Part shown: positions 7,282 through 15,873 of the stretch, piece after piece
Position numbering within the stretch: position 1 is the first letter of the stretch
Layout: every line of letters begins with the position of its first letter
NCBI RefSeq assembly: GCF_014643835.1
Contig: NZ_BMKD01000011.1
Coordinates: forward strand, 40,663-104,662
Length of the DNA: 64,000 bases
Source: Mucilaginibacter rubeus
GTDB taxonomy: Bacteria; Bacteroidota; Bacteroidia; Sphingobacteriales; Sphingobacteriaceae
Direction: 5' to 3'
The notes under the pieces: model-generated
Told to the model about the DNA's origin: nothing
The model's database searches: none
The model's input: the letters and a program-made list of their open reading frames with translations, nothing else
Translations under genes and position numbers: made by a program

Positions 7282-9182
7282 TTAGCTGCAAGTACATTAG
7301 GCTTTATTGCCGGCAATCCTTTAAGCTTCTGATCAATCCACTGGATATTATATTTGTCAATTTCGGTAAGCGAATCCTGAACGCTGACGTTTTCTGATTT
7401 ATAATGTCCGTAAAATTGTTGTTCGAACATCTCCGTCCAGCGTTTGTCTTTAAACTTATAATTATAATCGGCATAAATTTCGTTTTTCATATATCGCAGC
7501 ACTTCTGGCGAAATTGCCCCGCTGCTGGTCATTTCATATCGGCCATCGATCATCTTATAACAAATGTAACAGCCATCAATAAAATGATTGTCCATTTTAC
7601 GGAATTTAGTAAATGCGAAAACCCTTTTGGTGTTCATCGTTTCCTCCACCTTGCCGTTTTGTATCTTTAGCAGATGAAATACTGGCAGTTCATTTAGATA
7701 TGTGTTGTTATATAATTCAATACTTCCAACAGATGTTACTTTAACCTCCAGTAACGAATCGCTCAGCGCATTGATGTTAAACTCATTGCAACGGCCGCTG
7801 AATTCGCCGCCACCTTCTTCAGTATTAATATCGGTATTGATCCGGTAACCATACAGCTTATTATTCTTGTTATCAATAAGCACCATATTGTTGCTGTCAT
7901 AAAATTCCGCCCGGCCGCCTATAAAGTAATCGCGGATGGAGTAATAAGCACTTTGGATCCAATTATCGCTACCTGTTGCTGAGCTGTTTACAGGCAAAGC
8001 TTTGGCTTTTACAATGTACCGACTGCTTGACTCTTCAAAATAAACATGGTTTCGCAGCGGATTTTTAAATTGTTTAATTCCTGAAATTAAATGCAGATCA
8101 TCAAGGTATGAAGGAGGAATGTAAATAGCTCCATGCTGCTCCCTTGAATTAAACTCGGTAATCCCGCCTGCCGGACTCTGATTTAAGGTGAATGAAGCCG
8201 GTTGCTTAAGTTTACCGAAAATATCCTTCACGTGAATATCCGCCTTTTCCGAAACCGTATAATCGCTTTTCAGCCAAAAATAATCATCGCCCTTCCTAAT
8301 AGCTGCAACGTTTTCAGCATCGTTCAGAGGGAATATCTGGTCATATTCCACAGGTAATACTACTTTGCCGCTAAGGTCATAGAAGCCGCGTTTGTGGCCT
8401 TTTTCTACTTCAACAAGGTTAGGAAAAGTGCCGCCTATGGTATATACAAGATCGTATTCGGCCGGAATTATCTCTTTGTAATCAGGACTTACCAATCCCA
8501 TTTTATAGGTTTTAGCGGTATCTTTTTCCTGCTGAAATTGTTCTGAAAAATCCCATTTGCCTTTTACCACATAAAAATAGGTTTGATCTTTAATGTGGCT
8601 AAACCAGATTATGCTATCGTATTTGGTCTTTAGGTTATTAACATCGGCGAAAGCCTTTAAAGTTACCGGGCTGTAAATCTCTTTATCACTGTAATTTTTT
8701 TGCCAGGCACTGCTTTTATAAGCTATATAATCAGTCATGAAACTGGTGCCATCAACCTGGTAAATTTTGTATTTGTTATTCTCTTCTTTTTCAATAGTGA
8801 ACGTCAAACTACTTAGTCTGCTGCTGAGATGATCACCACTAAATGTTACCGGTACCACTGCAACCGCAAGTTCGGGGTTCGTAAAGGTGATCGTGCTTTG
8901 ATCAACATTCAACTCAAGCTTAAACGAGGTTTCAGGGTCATCAGCTTTGTTGATCAATGCCGCAATTAAACGGCTGATAGGTTCACTGTTTTGCTTATCC
9001 TGGAAATATGCGAGTAAGGAGTCACGATTACCCTTAATTAATTGTTGATTGAAATTTTTCAGGAACTGGGTTATATCGCCCTGTTTTGGAGAGGAAGCAC
9101 CCTTCCCTTTCAATAAGAAGTATCCGCTTATAGCTAAAATAACTACAGTTACCGTAATGATTATAACAGGTTTGGTTTTCAT
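7278..9182 (-). CDS. Membrane-anchored WG-repeat protein, function unknown
   Basis: 634 residues. One N-terminal membrane helix (about 5-25, VIIITVTVVILAISGYFLL) anchors a large extracytoplasmic part. WG-type repeat units are visible at roughly 228-295: MGLVSPDYKEIIPAEYDLVY followed by RGFYDLSGKVVLPVEYDQIF. The flanking parts do not match anything I recognise. The C-terminal part (about 520-620) is rich in aromatic and charged residues. It is the first gene of a two-gene unit with the DUF2306 protein (4-bp overlap), so the two probably act together at the membrane. The substrate or partner is unknown. Confidence 0.65.
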   Translation of the reverse strand: MKTKPVIIITVTVVILAISGYFLLKGKGASSPKQGDITQFLKNFNQQLIKGNRDSLLAYFQDKQNSEPISRLIAALINKADDPETSFKLELNVDQSTITFTNPELAVAVVPVTFSGDHLSSRLSSLTFTIEKEENNKYKIYQVDGTSFMTDYIAYKSSAWQKNYSDKEIYSPVTLKAFADVNNLKTKYDSIIWFSHIKDQTYFYVVKGKWDFSEQFQQEKDTAKTYKMGLVSPDYKEIIPAEYDLVYTIGGTFPNLVEVEKGHKRGFYDLSGKVVLPVEYDQIFPLNDAENVAAIRKGDDYFWLKSDYTVSEKADIHVKDIFGKLKQPASFTLNQSPAGGITEFNSREQHGAIYIPPSYLDDLHLISGIKQFKNPLRNHVYFEESSSRYIVKAKALPVNSSATGSDNWIQSAYYSIRDYFIGGRAEFYDSNNMVLIDNKNNKLYGYRINTDINTEEGGGEFSGRCNEFNINALSDSLLEVKVTSVGSIELYNNTYLNELPVFHLLKIQNGKVEETMNTKRVFAFTKFRKMDNHFIDGCYICYKMIDGRYEMTSSGAISPEVLRYMKNEIYADYNYKFKDKRWTEMFEQQFYGHYKSENVSVQDSLTEIDKYNIQWIDQKLKGLPAIKPNVLAAK

Positions 9183-9333
9183 ACAACCAAGGTAAGCTAT
9201 TTTTTGAAATAGTAAAAACGAGCCAAAATCCTTAAAATTAGGCCAATAAATATTACTTATATTACATAATAACTATATAGTTAAAATCTATATAACATCA
9301 ATTATAAGTATTCAGGGGGCGGTTTTAAATTTC

Positions 9334-9341
9334 TATATTTG
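9334..9341 (+). promoter_or_regulatory. -7 promoter box for the peroxiredoxin gene
   Basis: TATATTTG matches TAnnTTTG and lies 27 bp before the ATG at 9369. The expected -33 TTG is not obvious; TTC occurs near the right place. No OxyR-like palindrome was recognised. Confidence 0.45.
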
Positions 9342-9368
9342 CATAAACATTAAAAGAAATATCAAAAT

Positions 9369-9914
9369 ATGTTAACCATAGGACAAAAATTCCCCGAATT
9401 TTCTAAAACAGCAGTAGTAAGCCTTGAAAAAGGTAAAGAGTTTGAAACCCTTAATTCTGAGTATTTAACCAACGATGATAACGTTTGGACTGTAATGTTC
9501 TGGTGGCCAAAAGACTTCACTTTTGTTTGCCCTACTGAAATTGCCGAATTCAACAAAAACTTTGGCGAATTCCGTGACCGTGAAACCCGTTTGATCGGTG
9601 CGTCTACCGACTCTGAGTTTGTTCACGCTGCATGGAGAAGAGATCACGACGATTTGCGTGATTTGAAATTCCCTATGCTTGCTGATACTTCAAAATCATT
9701 AGCCGAAGACCTGGGCATTTTAGAGCCAACTGAAAAAATTGCTTACCGTGCTACTTTCATCATCGACCCACAAGGTATCATCCGCTGGGTATCAGTTAAC
9801 GACCTGAGCGTTGGCCGTAACGTGAAAGAAGTATTACGCGTACTTGACGGTTTACAAACCGACGAGCTTTGCCCTTGCAACTGGGAAAAAGGTCAGGAAA
9901 CTTTAACTGTATAA
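9369..9914 (+). CDS. Peroxiredoxin (AhpC/TSA family)
   Basis: 181 residues. Reduces hydrogen and organic peroxides in the cytoplasm. The peroxidatic cysteine is C54 in the motif FTFVCPTEIAEF, and the arginine of the active site lies in RATFIIDPQGIIRW. The C-terminus holds a CPC pair (C168, C170, ELCPCNWEKGQ), the position of the resolving cysteine in AhpC-type two-Cys enzymes. An AhpD-like protein follows 233 bp downstream, a natural reducing partner. No AhpF is nearby. A hairpin-plus-T-run terminator lies directly after the gene, so the partner probably uses its own promoter or read-through. Confidence 0.93.
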   Translation: MLTIGQKFPEFSKTAVVSLEKGKEFETLNSEYLTNDDNVWTVMFWWPKDFTFVCPTEIAEFNKNFGEFRDRETRLIGASTDSEFVHAAWRRDHDDLRDLKFPMLADTSKSLAEDLGILEPTEKIAYRATFIIDPQGIIRWVSVNDLSVGRNVKEVLRVLDGLQTDELCPCNWEKGQETLTV

Positions 9915-9932
9915 TTGTACAATAGATAAACG

Positions 9933-9964
9933 TCCCCGTACTGTATCCGGTGCGGGGATTTTTT
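9933..9964 (+). terminator. Rho-independent terminator after the peroxiredoxin gene
   Basis: The stem TCCCCG (9933-9938) / CGGGGA (9953-9958), extendable by a G-T pair, is followed by six T residues. Confidence 0.75.
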
Positions 9965-10032
9965 ACACCCTTTTTTAAGCTGAAGAAAGATCGAAAACGA
10001 AAGGCTAAAAGCCTAAAGCTGAAGTTGTTTTA

Positions 10033-10125
10033 GTAGAGACGCATCACATGCGTCTCCCTCCAGGACACGCAACCTGCTTAGCGATATCGATTTTCATGTG
10101 GGAGACGCATGTGATGCGTCTCTAC
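10033..10125. repeat. MITE-like repeat with 26-bp perfect inverted arms
   Basis: The arms at 10033-10058 and 10100-10125 are perfect reverse complements over 26 bp. Each arm is itself a palindrome, GAGACGCAT/ATGCGTCTC around a CAC or GTG centre, so the DNA can form either two small hairpins or one long one. The 41-bp centre has no coding potential. It sits between the peroxiredoxin terminator and the AhpD-like gene. Confidence 0.75.
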
Positions 10126-10147
10126 AATAAAAATTAACCCAAAAAAA

Positions 10148-10732
10148 ATGAACGAAAGTACCGAAGTGATCCAGGAGATACTTGAAAGTATCGGATTAGA
10201 TAAAAATTATCGCACAGCCAGCCTGAGCCTTTTAGAAACAGGCGAATCACGTTACCTGCGCGACCTTAAGCTGAACTTTACCAGCACCCTTACCTCAGCA
10301 CATTTAACTAATAAAGAATGCGCCTTGCTGGGTTTGGCTACTGCTGTAAACAATAACAACGTTCCGCTTACCAACTTCTTTACCAAATACGCTAAAGAAC
10401 AGGAGGCTACTGATGCCGAAATTGCCGAAGCTGTAGGTTGCGCCTCATTGCTGGCATCAAACAACGTATTTTACCGTTTCAGGCATTTTACCCAAAAGGA
10501 AAAGTACACCCAAATCCCAGCACGGATCCGTATGCAGTTAATGATGAAACCGGTAACCGGTAAAGAGTTTTTTGAACTGGCCAGTTTAGCAGTATCAGCC
10601 ATTAATGGTTGCGAGATGTGTGTGAACGCACATGAGGATTCGCTTATAAAATTGGGCACTACCGAGGAGCGTATTTTTGATGCCGTACGTATAGCATCAT
10701 TAACTACAGCTACAGGTAAAGTTATATTTTAA
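10148..10732 (+). CDS. AhpD-like alkylhydroperoxidase / carboxymuconolactone decarboxylase family protein
   Basis: 194 residues. The AhpD signature is near the C-terminus: C155, C158 and H162 in the CxxCxxxH motif INGCEMCVNAHED. In AhpD the two cysteines form the redox centre that recycles the peroxiredoxin. The rest is helical, with two CMD-like repeats (about 40-110 and 130-190), consistent with this fold. Its position behind a peroxiredoxin gene on the same strand supports a role in peroxide defence. A 93-bp palindromic repeat lies between the two genes. The start ATG follows an A-rich tract (CCCAAAAAAA) with no strong Shine-Dalgarno, as is common in Bacteroidota. Confidence 0.88.
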   Translation: MNESTEVIQEILESIGLDKNYRTASLSLLETGESRYLRDLKLNFTSTLTSAHLTNKECALLGLATAVNNNNVPLTNFFTKYAKEQEATDAEIAEAVGCASLLASNNVFYRFRHFTQKEKYTQIPARIRMQLMMKPVTGKEFFELASLAVSAINGCEMCVNAHEDSLIKLGTTEERIFDAVRIASLTTATGKVIF

Positions 10733-10754
10733 CAAGCTTAACTTATTTTAACAA

Positions 10755-10794
10755 TGAAAAAGGCATGAAACAATAAAATTTCATGCCTTTTTCA
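10755..10794. terminator. Terminator after the AhpD-like gene
   Basis: Perfect 16-bp arms, TGAAAAAGGCATGAAA (10755-10770) and TTTCATGCCTTTTTCA (10779-10794), with the T-rich side giving a U-tract. The structure is symmetric, so it could act in both directions. Confidence 0.75.
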
Positions 10795-10949
10795 TAAATA
10801 GTATTTTATTGCCCAATAAAATTTGCGTTTATTAATTAAAATCCAGTAAATTTATACCTTAAGATTAAACAAACCCCGGTCGCAATATTCAAATATGTTG
10901 TTTATGCGGGAGGAGTTACTTAAATTTTAATTGTTAATTTTTTTTGGGG

Positions 10950-10980
10950 AAAGCCGTTCCGGTAATAGTGGAACGGCTTT
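10950..10980. terminator. Hairpin at the 3' end of the efflux operon
   Basis: AAAGCCGTTCC (10950-10960) pairs with GGAACGGCTTT (10970-10980) around a 9-nt loop. T-rich DNA follows only on the plus side (TATTGTTTTA). For the minus-strand efflux operon ending at 10988 it gives a stable hairpin without a good U-tract. The direction of action is therefore uncertain. Confidence 0.45.
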
Positions 10981-10987
10981 TATTGTT

Positions 10988-12532
10988 TTAGTGCGAATCC
11001 GCAACAGCTTTCAGCTTTTTGAACGGCTGCAGGTAAAGCAACGGTATCGAAAATAACATCACTAATCCCGATATCCAATAAGCATCGTCATACGTTAACA
11101 ACAATGTTTGCCTGGTAACCATACCTTCGATAGCCTGATATGCCATATGGGTGGCATCAATCATTGATTTGCCTTTGGCCATAAATCCCTGGGTAAGCAT
11201 ATGCAAACGGTCATTGAAAGGATTGTTGTATGGGTTGATGTTCACCAGCAGGTTGTTACGGTGCACACCCTGGCGTATATGGATGAGGGTGGTTAATGTA
11301 GCTATCCCGAAAGAACCACCCAACTGGCGCATCATATTGTTCAAGCCCGATCCCTGACCTAACTCAGGGCCCTTCAAATCTGCCATGGCCAACGTAGTAA
11401 GCGGCACAAATAATAAAGCCATACCCACACCACGGATTAATAACGGTATTAACACATCCTTTTCGCCCGTAGCCAGTGTCGAATTGCTTAACATATGTGT
11501 AAATACATAAAAAAGGAACATGCCCGCAGTAGCCATAAACTGGGCTGGTATGCCCTTATTTAGCATTTTGCCTATAAATGGCATCATCACAATGGTACAT
11601 AAACCACCGGGGAACAACAGCTCACCGGTTTGCTGGGCGTTAAAGCCAAGCAGATTTTGACAAAACACCGGGAACACGAACACCGATCCATACAAACCAA
11701 ACCCAAGTATAAAGGATGTGAACATGCCCACAGCAAAACTTCGGTGCCGCAGAATGCTGAAGTTTACAATCGGGTGCTCGGTACTCATCTCACGCCAAAT
11801 GAATAATATGGTACCTAATACAGCCGATATAGTTAAAACCAGGATGTATGGCTTAGCAAACCAGTCTTCACTTTCACCTTTTTCAAGTACGGTTTGTAAG
11901 CTGCCTACTGCAATAGCCAGCAGGATAATACCCCACCAGTCAACAGGTTTGCCTTTGGCATCCTTGGGTGTTTCCCGCACGAAGGTGTAGGTACAAAAAG
12001 CCGCCAGTGCCCCTACCGGGATGTTTACATAAAAGATCCAAGGCCATGAATAGTTTTCAACTATCCAGCCGCCAATAGTTGGGCCTACAGTTGGGCCTAC
12101 AACCGCTCCCAAACCAAATAGCGCGGTTGCAGTGCCTATCTGTTCACGGGGCCAGGTTTCAAGCAATATGGCCTGGGCTGTTGAAATTAAACCACCGCCG
12201 GCAATGCCCTGAATAATCCTGAACAATACCAGCTCATCCATACTGTGCGCGTTACCGCATAAAAATGATACAATGGTAAACACGATGATAGATGCCATGA
12301 AATAGTTTTTACGCCCAAAACGGCCGCCCAGCCAACCCGACATGGGCAATATGATCACGTTTGCTACCGCATACCCGGTAACTACCCAGGCCACATCCTC
12401 AAGGGTTGCGCCAAGGTTACCTTGTATGTGAGGCAACGCTACGTTAACGATAGTGGTATCTATCAGCTCCAGTAATGAAGCTGTGATCACCGTAATGGTG
12501 ATGATCCACTTTTTAAAGCCAGTTTCAGCCAT
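10988..12532 (-). CDS. DHA2-family (EmrB/QacA-type) multidrug transporter
   Basis: 514 residues with the 14-helix layout of DHA2 major-facilitator proteins, an inner-membrane proton-driven exporter. Motif D1-like TIVNVALPHIQGNLGA is near residue 28. Motif A is GWLGGRFGRKNYF near 66-78. Motif C is ALFGLGAVVGPTVGPTIGGWI near 137-157. Its start is only 4 bp after the end of the HlyD gene. The preceding genes supply the periplasmic adaptor and outer-membrane channel, so the three form one tripartite pump. The substrate cannot be told from sequence. Confidence 0.93.
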   Translation of the reverse strand: MAETGFKKWIITITVITASLLELIDTTIVNVALPHIQGNLGATLEDVAWVVTGYAVANVIILPMSGWLGGRFGRKNYFMASIIVFTIVSFLCGNAHSMDELVLFRIIQGIAGGGLISTAQAILLETWPREQIGTATALFGLGAVVGPTVGPTIGGWIVENYSWPWIFYVNIPVGALAAFCTYTFVRETPKDAKGKPVDWWGIILLAIAVGSLQTVLEKGESEDWFAKPYILVLTISAVLGTILFIWREMSTEHPIVNFSILRHRSFAVGMFTSFILGFGLYGSVFVFPVFCQNLLGFNAQQTGELLFPGGLCTIVMMPFIGKMLNKGIPAQFMATAGMFLFYVFTHMLSNSTLATGEKDVLIPLLIRGVGMALLFVPLTTLAMADLKGPELGQGSGLNNMMRQLGGSFGIATLTTLIHIRQGVHRNNLLVNINPYNNPFNDRLHMLTQGFMAKGKSMIDATHMAYQAIEGMVTRQTLLLTYDDAYWISGLVMLFSIPLLYLQPFKKLKAVADSH

Positions 12533-12536
12533 AATG

Positions 12537-13592
12537 TTATTCTTTAATTACAGATACGTTTACGCTCATACCAGGGCGTAATTTTGCAAGCTCCTCTTTA
12601 GTGCCGTTGATTTTAATTTTTACAGGCACACGCTGTACAACTTTTACGAAGTTACCGGTAGCATTATCCGGAGGCAACAGAGAGAATTTAGCACCTGTGG
12701 CAGGCGAAAAATTGTAAACCTGGCCTTCCAGCTTCATATCTGGATAAGCGTCAACTTCAATTTCAACTTTTAAACCATTTTTGATATTGGTAAGCTGGGT
12801 TTCTTTGTAGTTGGCAGTAATGTATAAGCTGTTGTCATTCACAATTGAGAACAAAGTTTGACCAGCTTGTACCAACTGACCCAACTGTACATTCTTTTTA
12901 GACGCTAAACCACTGGCAGGTGATTTTACCAGCGTGTAACTTAATTGCAGTTTTGCATAATCAATATCAACCTGCCTTTGCGATACACCCGTGTGGGTAA
13001 CAGCTAACTGGCTGCGGGTTGTGCCAATTTGCTGCACAGCCGCTTTGTACTGATCCTGCGATGCCTTGTAATTAGCTTTTGCAACATCCAAATCGGCCTT
13101 AGCCTGGTCAAATTGTTGCTGGGTTACCGACCCGTCTTTTACCAGATTAGCGTAACGGTCGTAATCTTTCTGTACTTTTTCTAAATGGGCCAGATTTGAT
13201 GAAACCTGGGCTTTTGCACTTGCAGAGTTTGCTTCGTTGGCGAAAATTTGTGATTGATTTACATTAATGCCTGCGCTTGCGCCAACTTGTGCCGCCTGAG
13301 CCTGCTCTAATTTTACTTTATAGTCGCGGTCATCAATTTTAACCAGCGGCTGACCAACGTTTACATGAGTGTTTTCTTCAAAATAAATTGAATCAACATA
13401 TCCGCCAACGCGGGCAACTACAGGGCTGATATCACCGTCGATCTGGGCATCATCAGTATCAATGTGTTTGCTAAAGTAGATGTATTCTTTTATACCGAAA
13501 ATTACGCCGCCAATAAGTACAATGCCTAATATGATGGGGATAACTTTGTTTTTCTTTTTCGGTTGTTCCGGTGTTTCTTGTTCCTTTGCCAT
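12537..13592 (-). CDS. HlyD/EmrA-family membrane fusion protein
   Basis: 351 residues. A charged N-terminus (KEQETPEQPKKKNK) is followed by one membrane helix (about 17-35), then a periplasmic adaptor. A biotinyl-lipoyl-like half (about 45-85, DGDISPVVARVGGYVDSIYFEENTHVNVGQPLVKIDDRDY) is followed by a long alpha-helical hairpin (about 85-200, rich in A, Q and K). A second lipoyl-like half and beta-barrel follow (ASGLASKKNVQLGQLVQAGQTLFSIV). It links the DHA2 transporter to the TolC-like channel. The gene lies between those two genes, with spacers of 4 and 22 bp. Confidence 0.93.
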   Translation of the reverse strand: MAKEQETPEQPKKKNKVIPIILGIVLIGGVIFGIKEYIYFSKHIDTDDAQIDGDISPVVARVGGYVDSIYFEENTHVNVGQPLVKIDDRDYKVKLEQAQAAQVGASAGINVNQSQIFANEANSASAKAQVSSNLAHLEKVQKDYDRYANLVKDGSVTQQQFDQAKADLDVAKANYKASQDQYKAAVQQIGTTRSQLAVTHTGVSQRQVDIDYAKLQLSYTLVKSPASGLASKKNVQLGQLVQAGQTLFSIVNDNSLYITANYKETQLTNIKNGLKVEIEVDAYPDMKLEGQVYNFSPATGAKFSLLPPDNATGNFVKVVQRVPVKIKINGTKEELAKLRPGMSVNVSVIKE

Positions 13593-13614
13593 TTTATTTA
13601 AAGGTTTGGTATTG

Positions 13615-14979
13615 TTATTTGTTGATTTTTCCTGTTGATTTTAATAGTGTATAGTAAGCCAGACCCGCATCGGCTTTAGCCAATTCTAAATTGATCTGTG
13701 CCTGGTAAAGCAAGGTTTCGGCATCGGCCCTATCGGTTGCAGATGCTATATTGCTTTTGTATTTTGATTCGAGGATCTTGTTGTTTTCACCGGCCTGATC
13801 AATAGAGGTTTGTAAAAGTTTAACCTTTTCAAGCGCCTGGGTATAGCTTTGGTAGCTTTGGTTCACTTCATTTTTTATCCTGTCGGTAGTGATGCCTTTG
13901 TTGATCTCAACCTGCTGCTCCTGGATCTTAGCCTCGGTAACTTTGTTCTTGTTGGTCCAAAGGGAGCTGAAGTTCCATGATACGGTTAATCCTACAGATA
14001 TAGGGGTGATAAAATTACCGCTTTTAGGTATCGGGTTGGCGCTTACATCAACATAATAAGCAGCAGCCGATGCGCCTACCGTTGGCAGGTTATTAGCTTT
14101 AACGCTTTTAGTATTGGTTTCAGCAACGCGACTGCGTAAAGCAAATTGTTTAAACTCAGGGCGGGCGGCCATTGCTGTATCAAGGTAAGCAGTTAACGGA
14201 GATACCTGCCTGTCGGCTTCGGTGATCTGGTCGATGTTTAGCTGTGTCCCTTCCGGTAAACCTAACAACACATTAAGATTATAGTTGATGATACGACGGT
14301 TAGTTTCCAGGTCGACACCGTTAACCTCGATATTTGAGCGTTGTAATTGAAAGCGCAGCACATCGTTTTTGGTTACCAAACCCTGTTCAAAAAAACGCTG
14401 TGCCTGTTTAATTTGTACATCAACAGTAGCAAGGTTTTGAGCTACCACCTTTTTGCTTTGCAGCACTTTGTAAAGGTTATAGTACGAACTGATGATATCA
14501 TAAACTACCTCGTCTTTATCATTTTCAACATCAAGGCGGGAAACCTGGGTGAGCAGATCGGTAGATTGGCGGGCATATTTCAATTTATTACCGCCAAATA
14601 TGGTTTGGTTTAAGCTCAGGATCCCTAAATACGCATCGGCATGTGATGGCAGGTTAATGCTTTCAGAACCCAAGGCCAGCCTGTTGGCCGGGATCTGGGC
14701 ACGATTGTAGCCATAACTTACTTTACCTGTTGGCAATGCTTCGTCTTTTGCCTGATTATATTGAGAAACAGCTTGCTCAACTTTCGAATTTGATAGTTTT
14801 AAAGTTTTGCTGTTTTCAAGGCCGAGTTTAATGGCTTCGTCAAGTGTAATTGTCCTGTCTTGTGCGCTGGCAGCAAAAGGCAGGTTCAAAACTATGAGGG
14901 CGATACTACCGCGTAAAATGGGCCGTAACACCTGCTTTAATAGCTTAAGGTGGTTGGTTTTGTTATTTTGAGTTGTCAT
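13615..14979 (-). CDS. TolC-family outer membrane efflux protein
   Basis: 454 residues. A signal peptide with a long basic n-region ends near FAASAQ (about residue 40). The mature protein begins RTITLDEAIKLGLENSKTLKLS, the hallmark opening of the outer-membrane efflux family, and contains two repeated helical halves with a second DTAMAARPEFKQFALRSRVAETNTKSVKANNLPTV-type segment near 255-290. It forms the exit duct of the pump. Its start overlaps the end of the TetR gene by 17 bp, so regulator and pump share one transcript. Confidence 0.92.
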   Translation of the reverse strand: MTTQNNKTNHLKLLKQVLRPILRGSIALIVLNLPFAASAQDRTITLDEAIKLGLENSKTLKLSNSKVEQAVSQYNQAKDEALPTGKVSYGYNRAQIPANRLALGSESINLPSHADAYLGILSLNQTIFGGNKLKYARQSTDLLTQVSRLDVENDKDEVVYDIISSYYNLYKVLQSKKVVAQNLATVDVQIKQAQRFFEQGLVTKNDVLRFQLQRSNIEVNGVDLETNRRIINYNLNVLLGLPEGTQLNIDQITEADRQVSPLTAYLDTAMAARPEFKQFALRSRVAETNTKSVKANNLPTVGASAAAYYVDVSANPIPKSGNFITPISVGLTVSWNFSSLWTNKNKVTEAKIQEQQVEINKGITTDRIKNEVNQSYQSYTQALEKVKLLQTSIDQAGENNKILESKYKSNIASATDRADAETLLYQAQINLELAKADAGLAYYTLLKSTGKINK

Positions 14980-15610
14980 GTTCTTTAACTAAATAAGCTT
15001 TTAAAAGTCTTTTCATGTATGTTTTAACACGTGGTTTCAGTTCATTCTCCATAAACTTTTCATCACGAATATCATGTCCCAGTATTAATGATGATAGCTG
15101 CGGCATGTTAACTATGTAATTTTTTGTGCCAAAAAGGGTAGCTATTACCAGTGCTATATCGGCATCTGTATGAAACAAGCCGCTGTTTACGCCTTCTTCC
15201 ATAATCCTTTTTACCTCATATACATTTACCATCAGTATTTCGATGATCTTATCGGTAAGGTCGCCACGTTTATTCATGGACACTTCCCTGTTAATGAGTT
15301 TTTGAAAACAGTTGTTGGCTATGATGCGTTCAACGTAATTGTCGATACATTTATTCAGTTTATCCCAGGCATTCATGCTGCCATCGCTGTTAATATTTTG
15401 CAGCAGCGTACGGAACGAATTGATCTTGCGTTCAAAAACAGCCAGGAAAAGTCCTTCTTTTGATCCAAAATAGTAATTGAGCATAGCCATGTTTACACCG
15501 GCTTCGCCCGATATGGTACGGGTGGAGGCTCCGTCATAACCCAGGTCCGCGAATACCTTTTCGGCCACGTCGAGGATATGTTCCTTTTTATCTATTTTAT
15601 CTTTTTCCAT
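14963..15610 (-). CDS. TetR/AcrR-family transcriptional regulator of the efflux operon
   Basis: 215 residues. The N-terminal helix-turn-helix (about 8-55) reads HILDVAEKVFADLGYDGASTRTISGEAGVNMAMLNYYFGSKEGLFLAVFERK, a textbook TetR DNA-binding domain. The C-terminal ligand domain is helical and diverged. As the first gene of the efflux operon it most likely represses its own transcript and responds to a pump substrate. Two palindromes immediately upstream (15629-15648 and 15674-15689) are good operator candidates. The ligand is unknown. Confidence 0.93.
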   Translation of the reverse strand: MEKDKIDKKEHILDVAEKVFADLGYDGASTRTISGEAGVNMAMLNYYFGSKEGLFLAVFERKINSFRTLLQNINSDGSMNAWDKLNKCIDNYVERIIANNCFQKLINREVSMNKRGDLTDKIIEILMVNVYEVKRIMEEGVNSGLFHTDADIALVIATLFGTKNYIVNMPQLSSLILGHDIRDEKFMENELKPRVKTYMKRLLKAYLVKEHDNSK

Positions 15611-15628
15611 TGTTTTAACGGCACAAAA

Positions 15629-15648
15629 TTAATCAAACGATTGATTAA
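15629..15648. promoter_or_regulatory. Candidate TetR operator 1
   Basis: TTAATCAA and TTGATTAA form perfect 8-bp inverted arms around a 4-bp centre (ACGA), 18 bp before the TetR start codon. It shares its half-site TTAATCA with the second palindrome 25 bp further upstream. Confidence 0.6.
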
Positions 15649-15673
15649 GTGTATCGGATTGAAGCAGAAAAAG

Positions 15674-15689
15674 TTAATCAGTTGATTAA
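15674..15689. promoter_or_regulatory. Candidate TetR operator 2
   Basis: TTAATCA and TGATTAA form perfect 7-bp inverted arms around GT. It has the same half-site as operator 1 with a shorter spacer. The centres of the two sites are about 43 bp apart, roughly four helical turns, so two dimers could bind the same face. Confidence 0.55.
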
Positions 15690-15860
15690 GATTACCATCA
15701 AATGACAGATTTGTTTGACAATGCTTGAAAAAATTGTAAAAATCAAAAGTGTTTGTTGAAACATTTAATATTTATCATTAAAAACTTTAACAGATTGATG
15801 GTCACCGTAATGGTTTTGTTATATTATTGATACAGGAAATACAGAATATCTATCTTTCAA

Positions 15861-15868
15861 TATATTTG
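15861..15868 (+). promoter_or_regulatory. -7 promoter box for the PIG-L gene
   Basis: TATATTTG, ending only 5 bp before the ATG at 15874. If used, the transcript would start at or within a few bases of the start codon. No -33 TTG is evident at normal spacing. Confidence 0.35.
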
Positions 15869-15873
15869 TTGCT

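Noticed and set aside
10795-10949. Small RNA ahead of the hairpin at 10950
   Set aside because: No promoter box or further structure is evident; the hairpin is more simply the end of the efflux operon.
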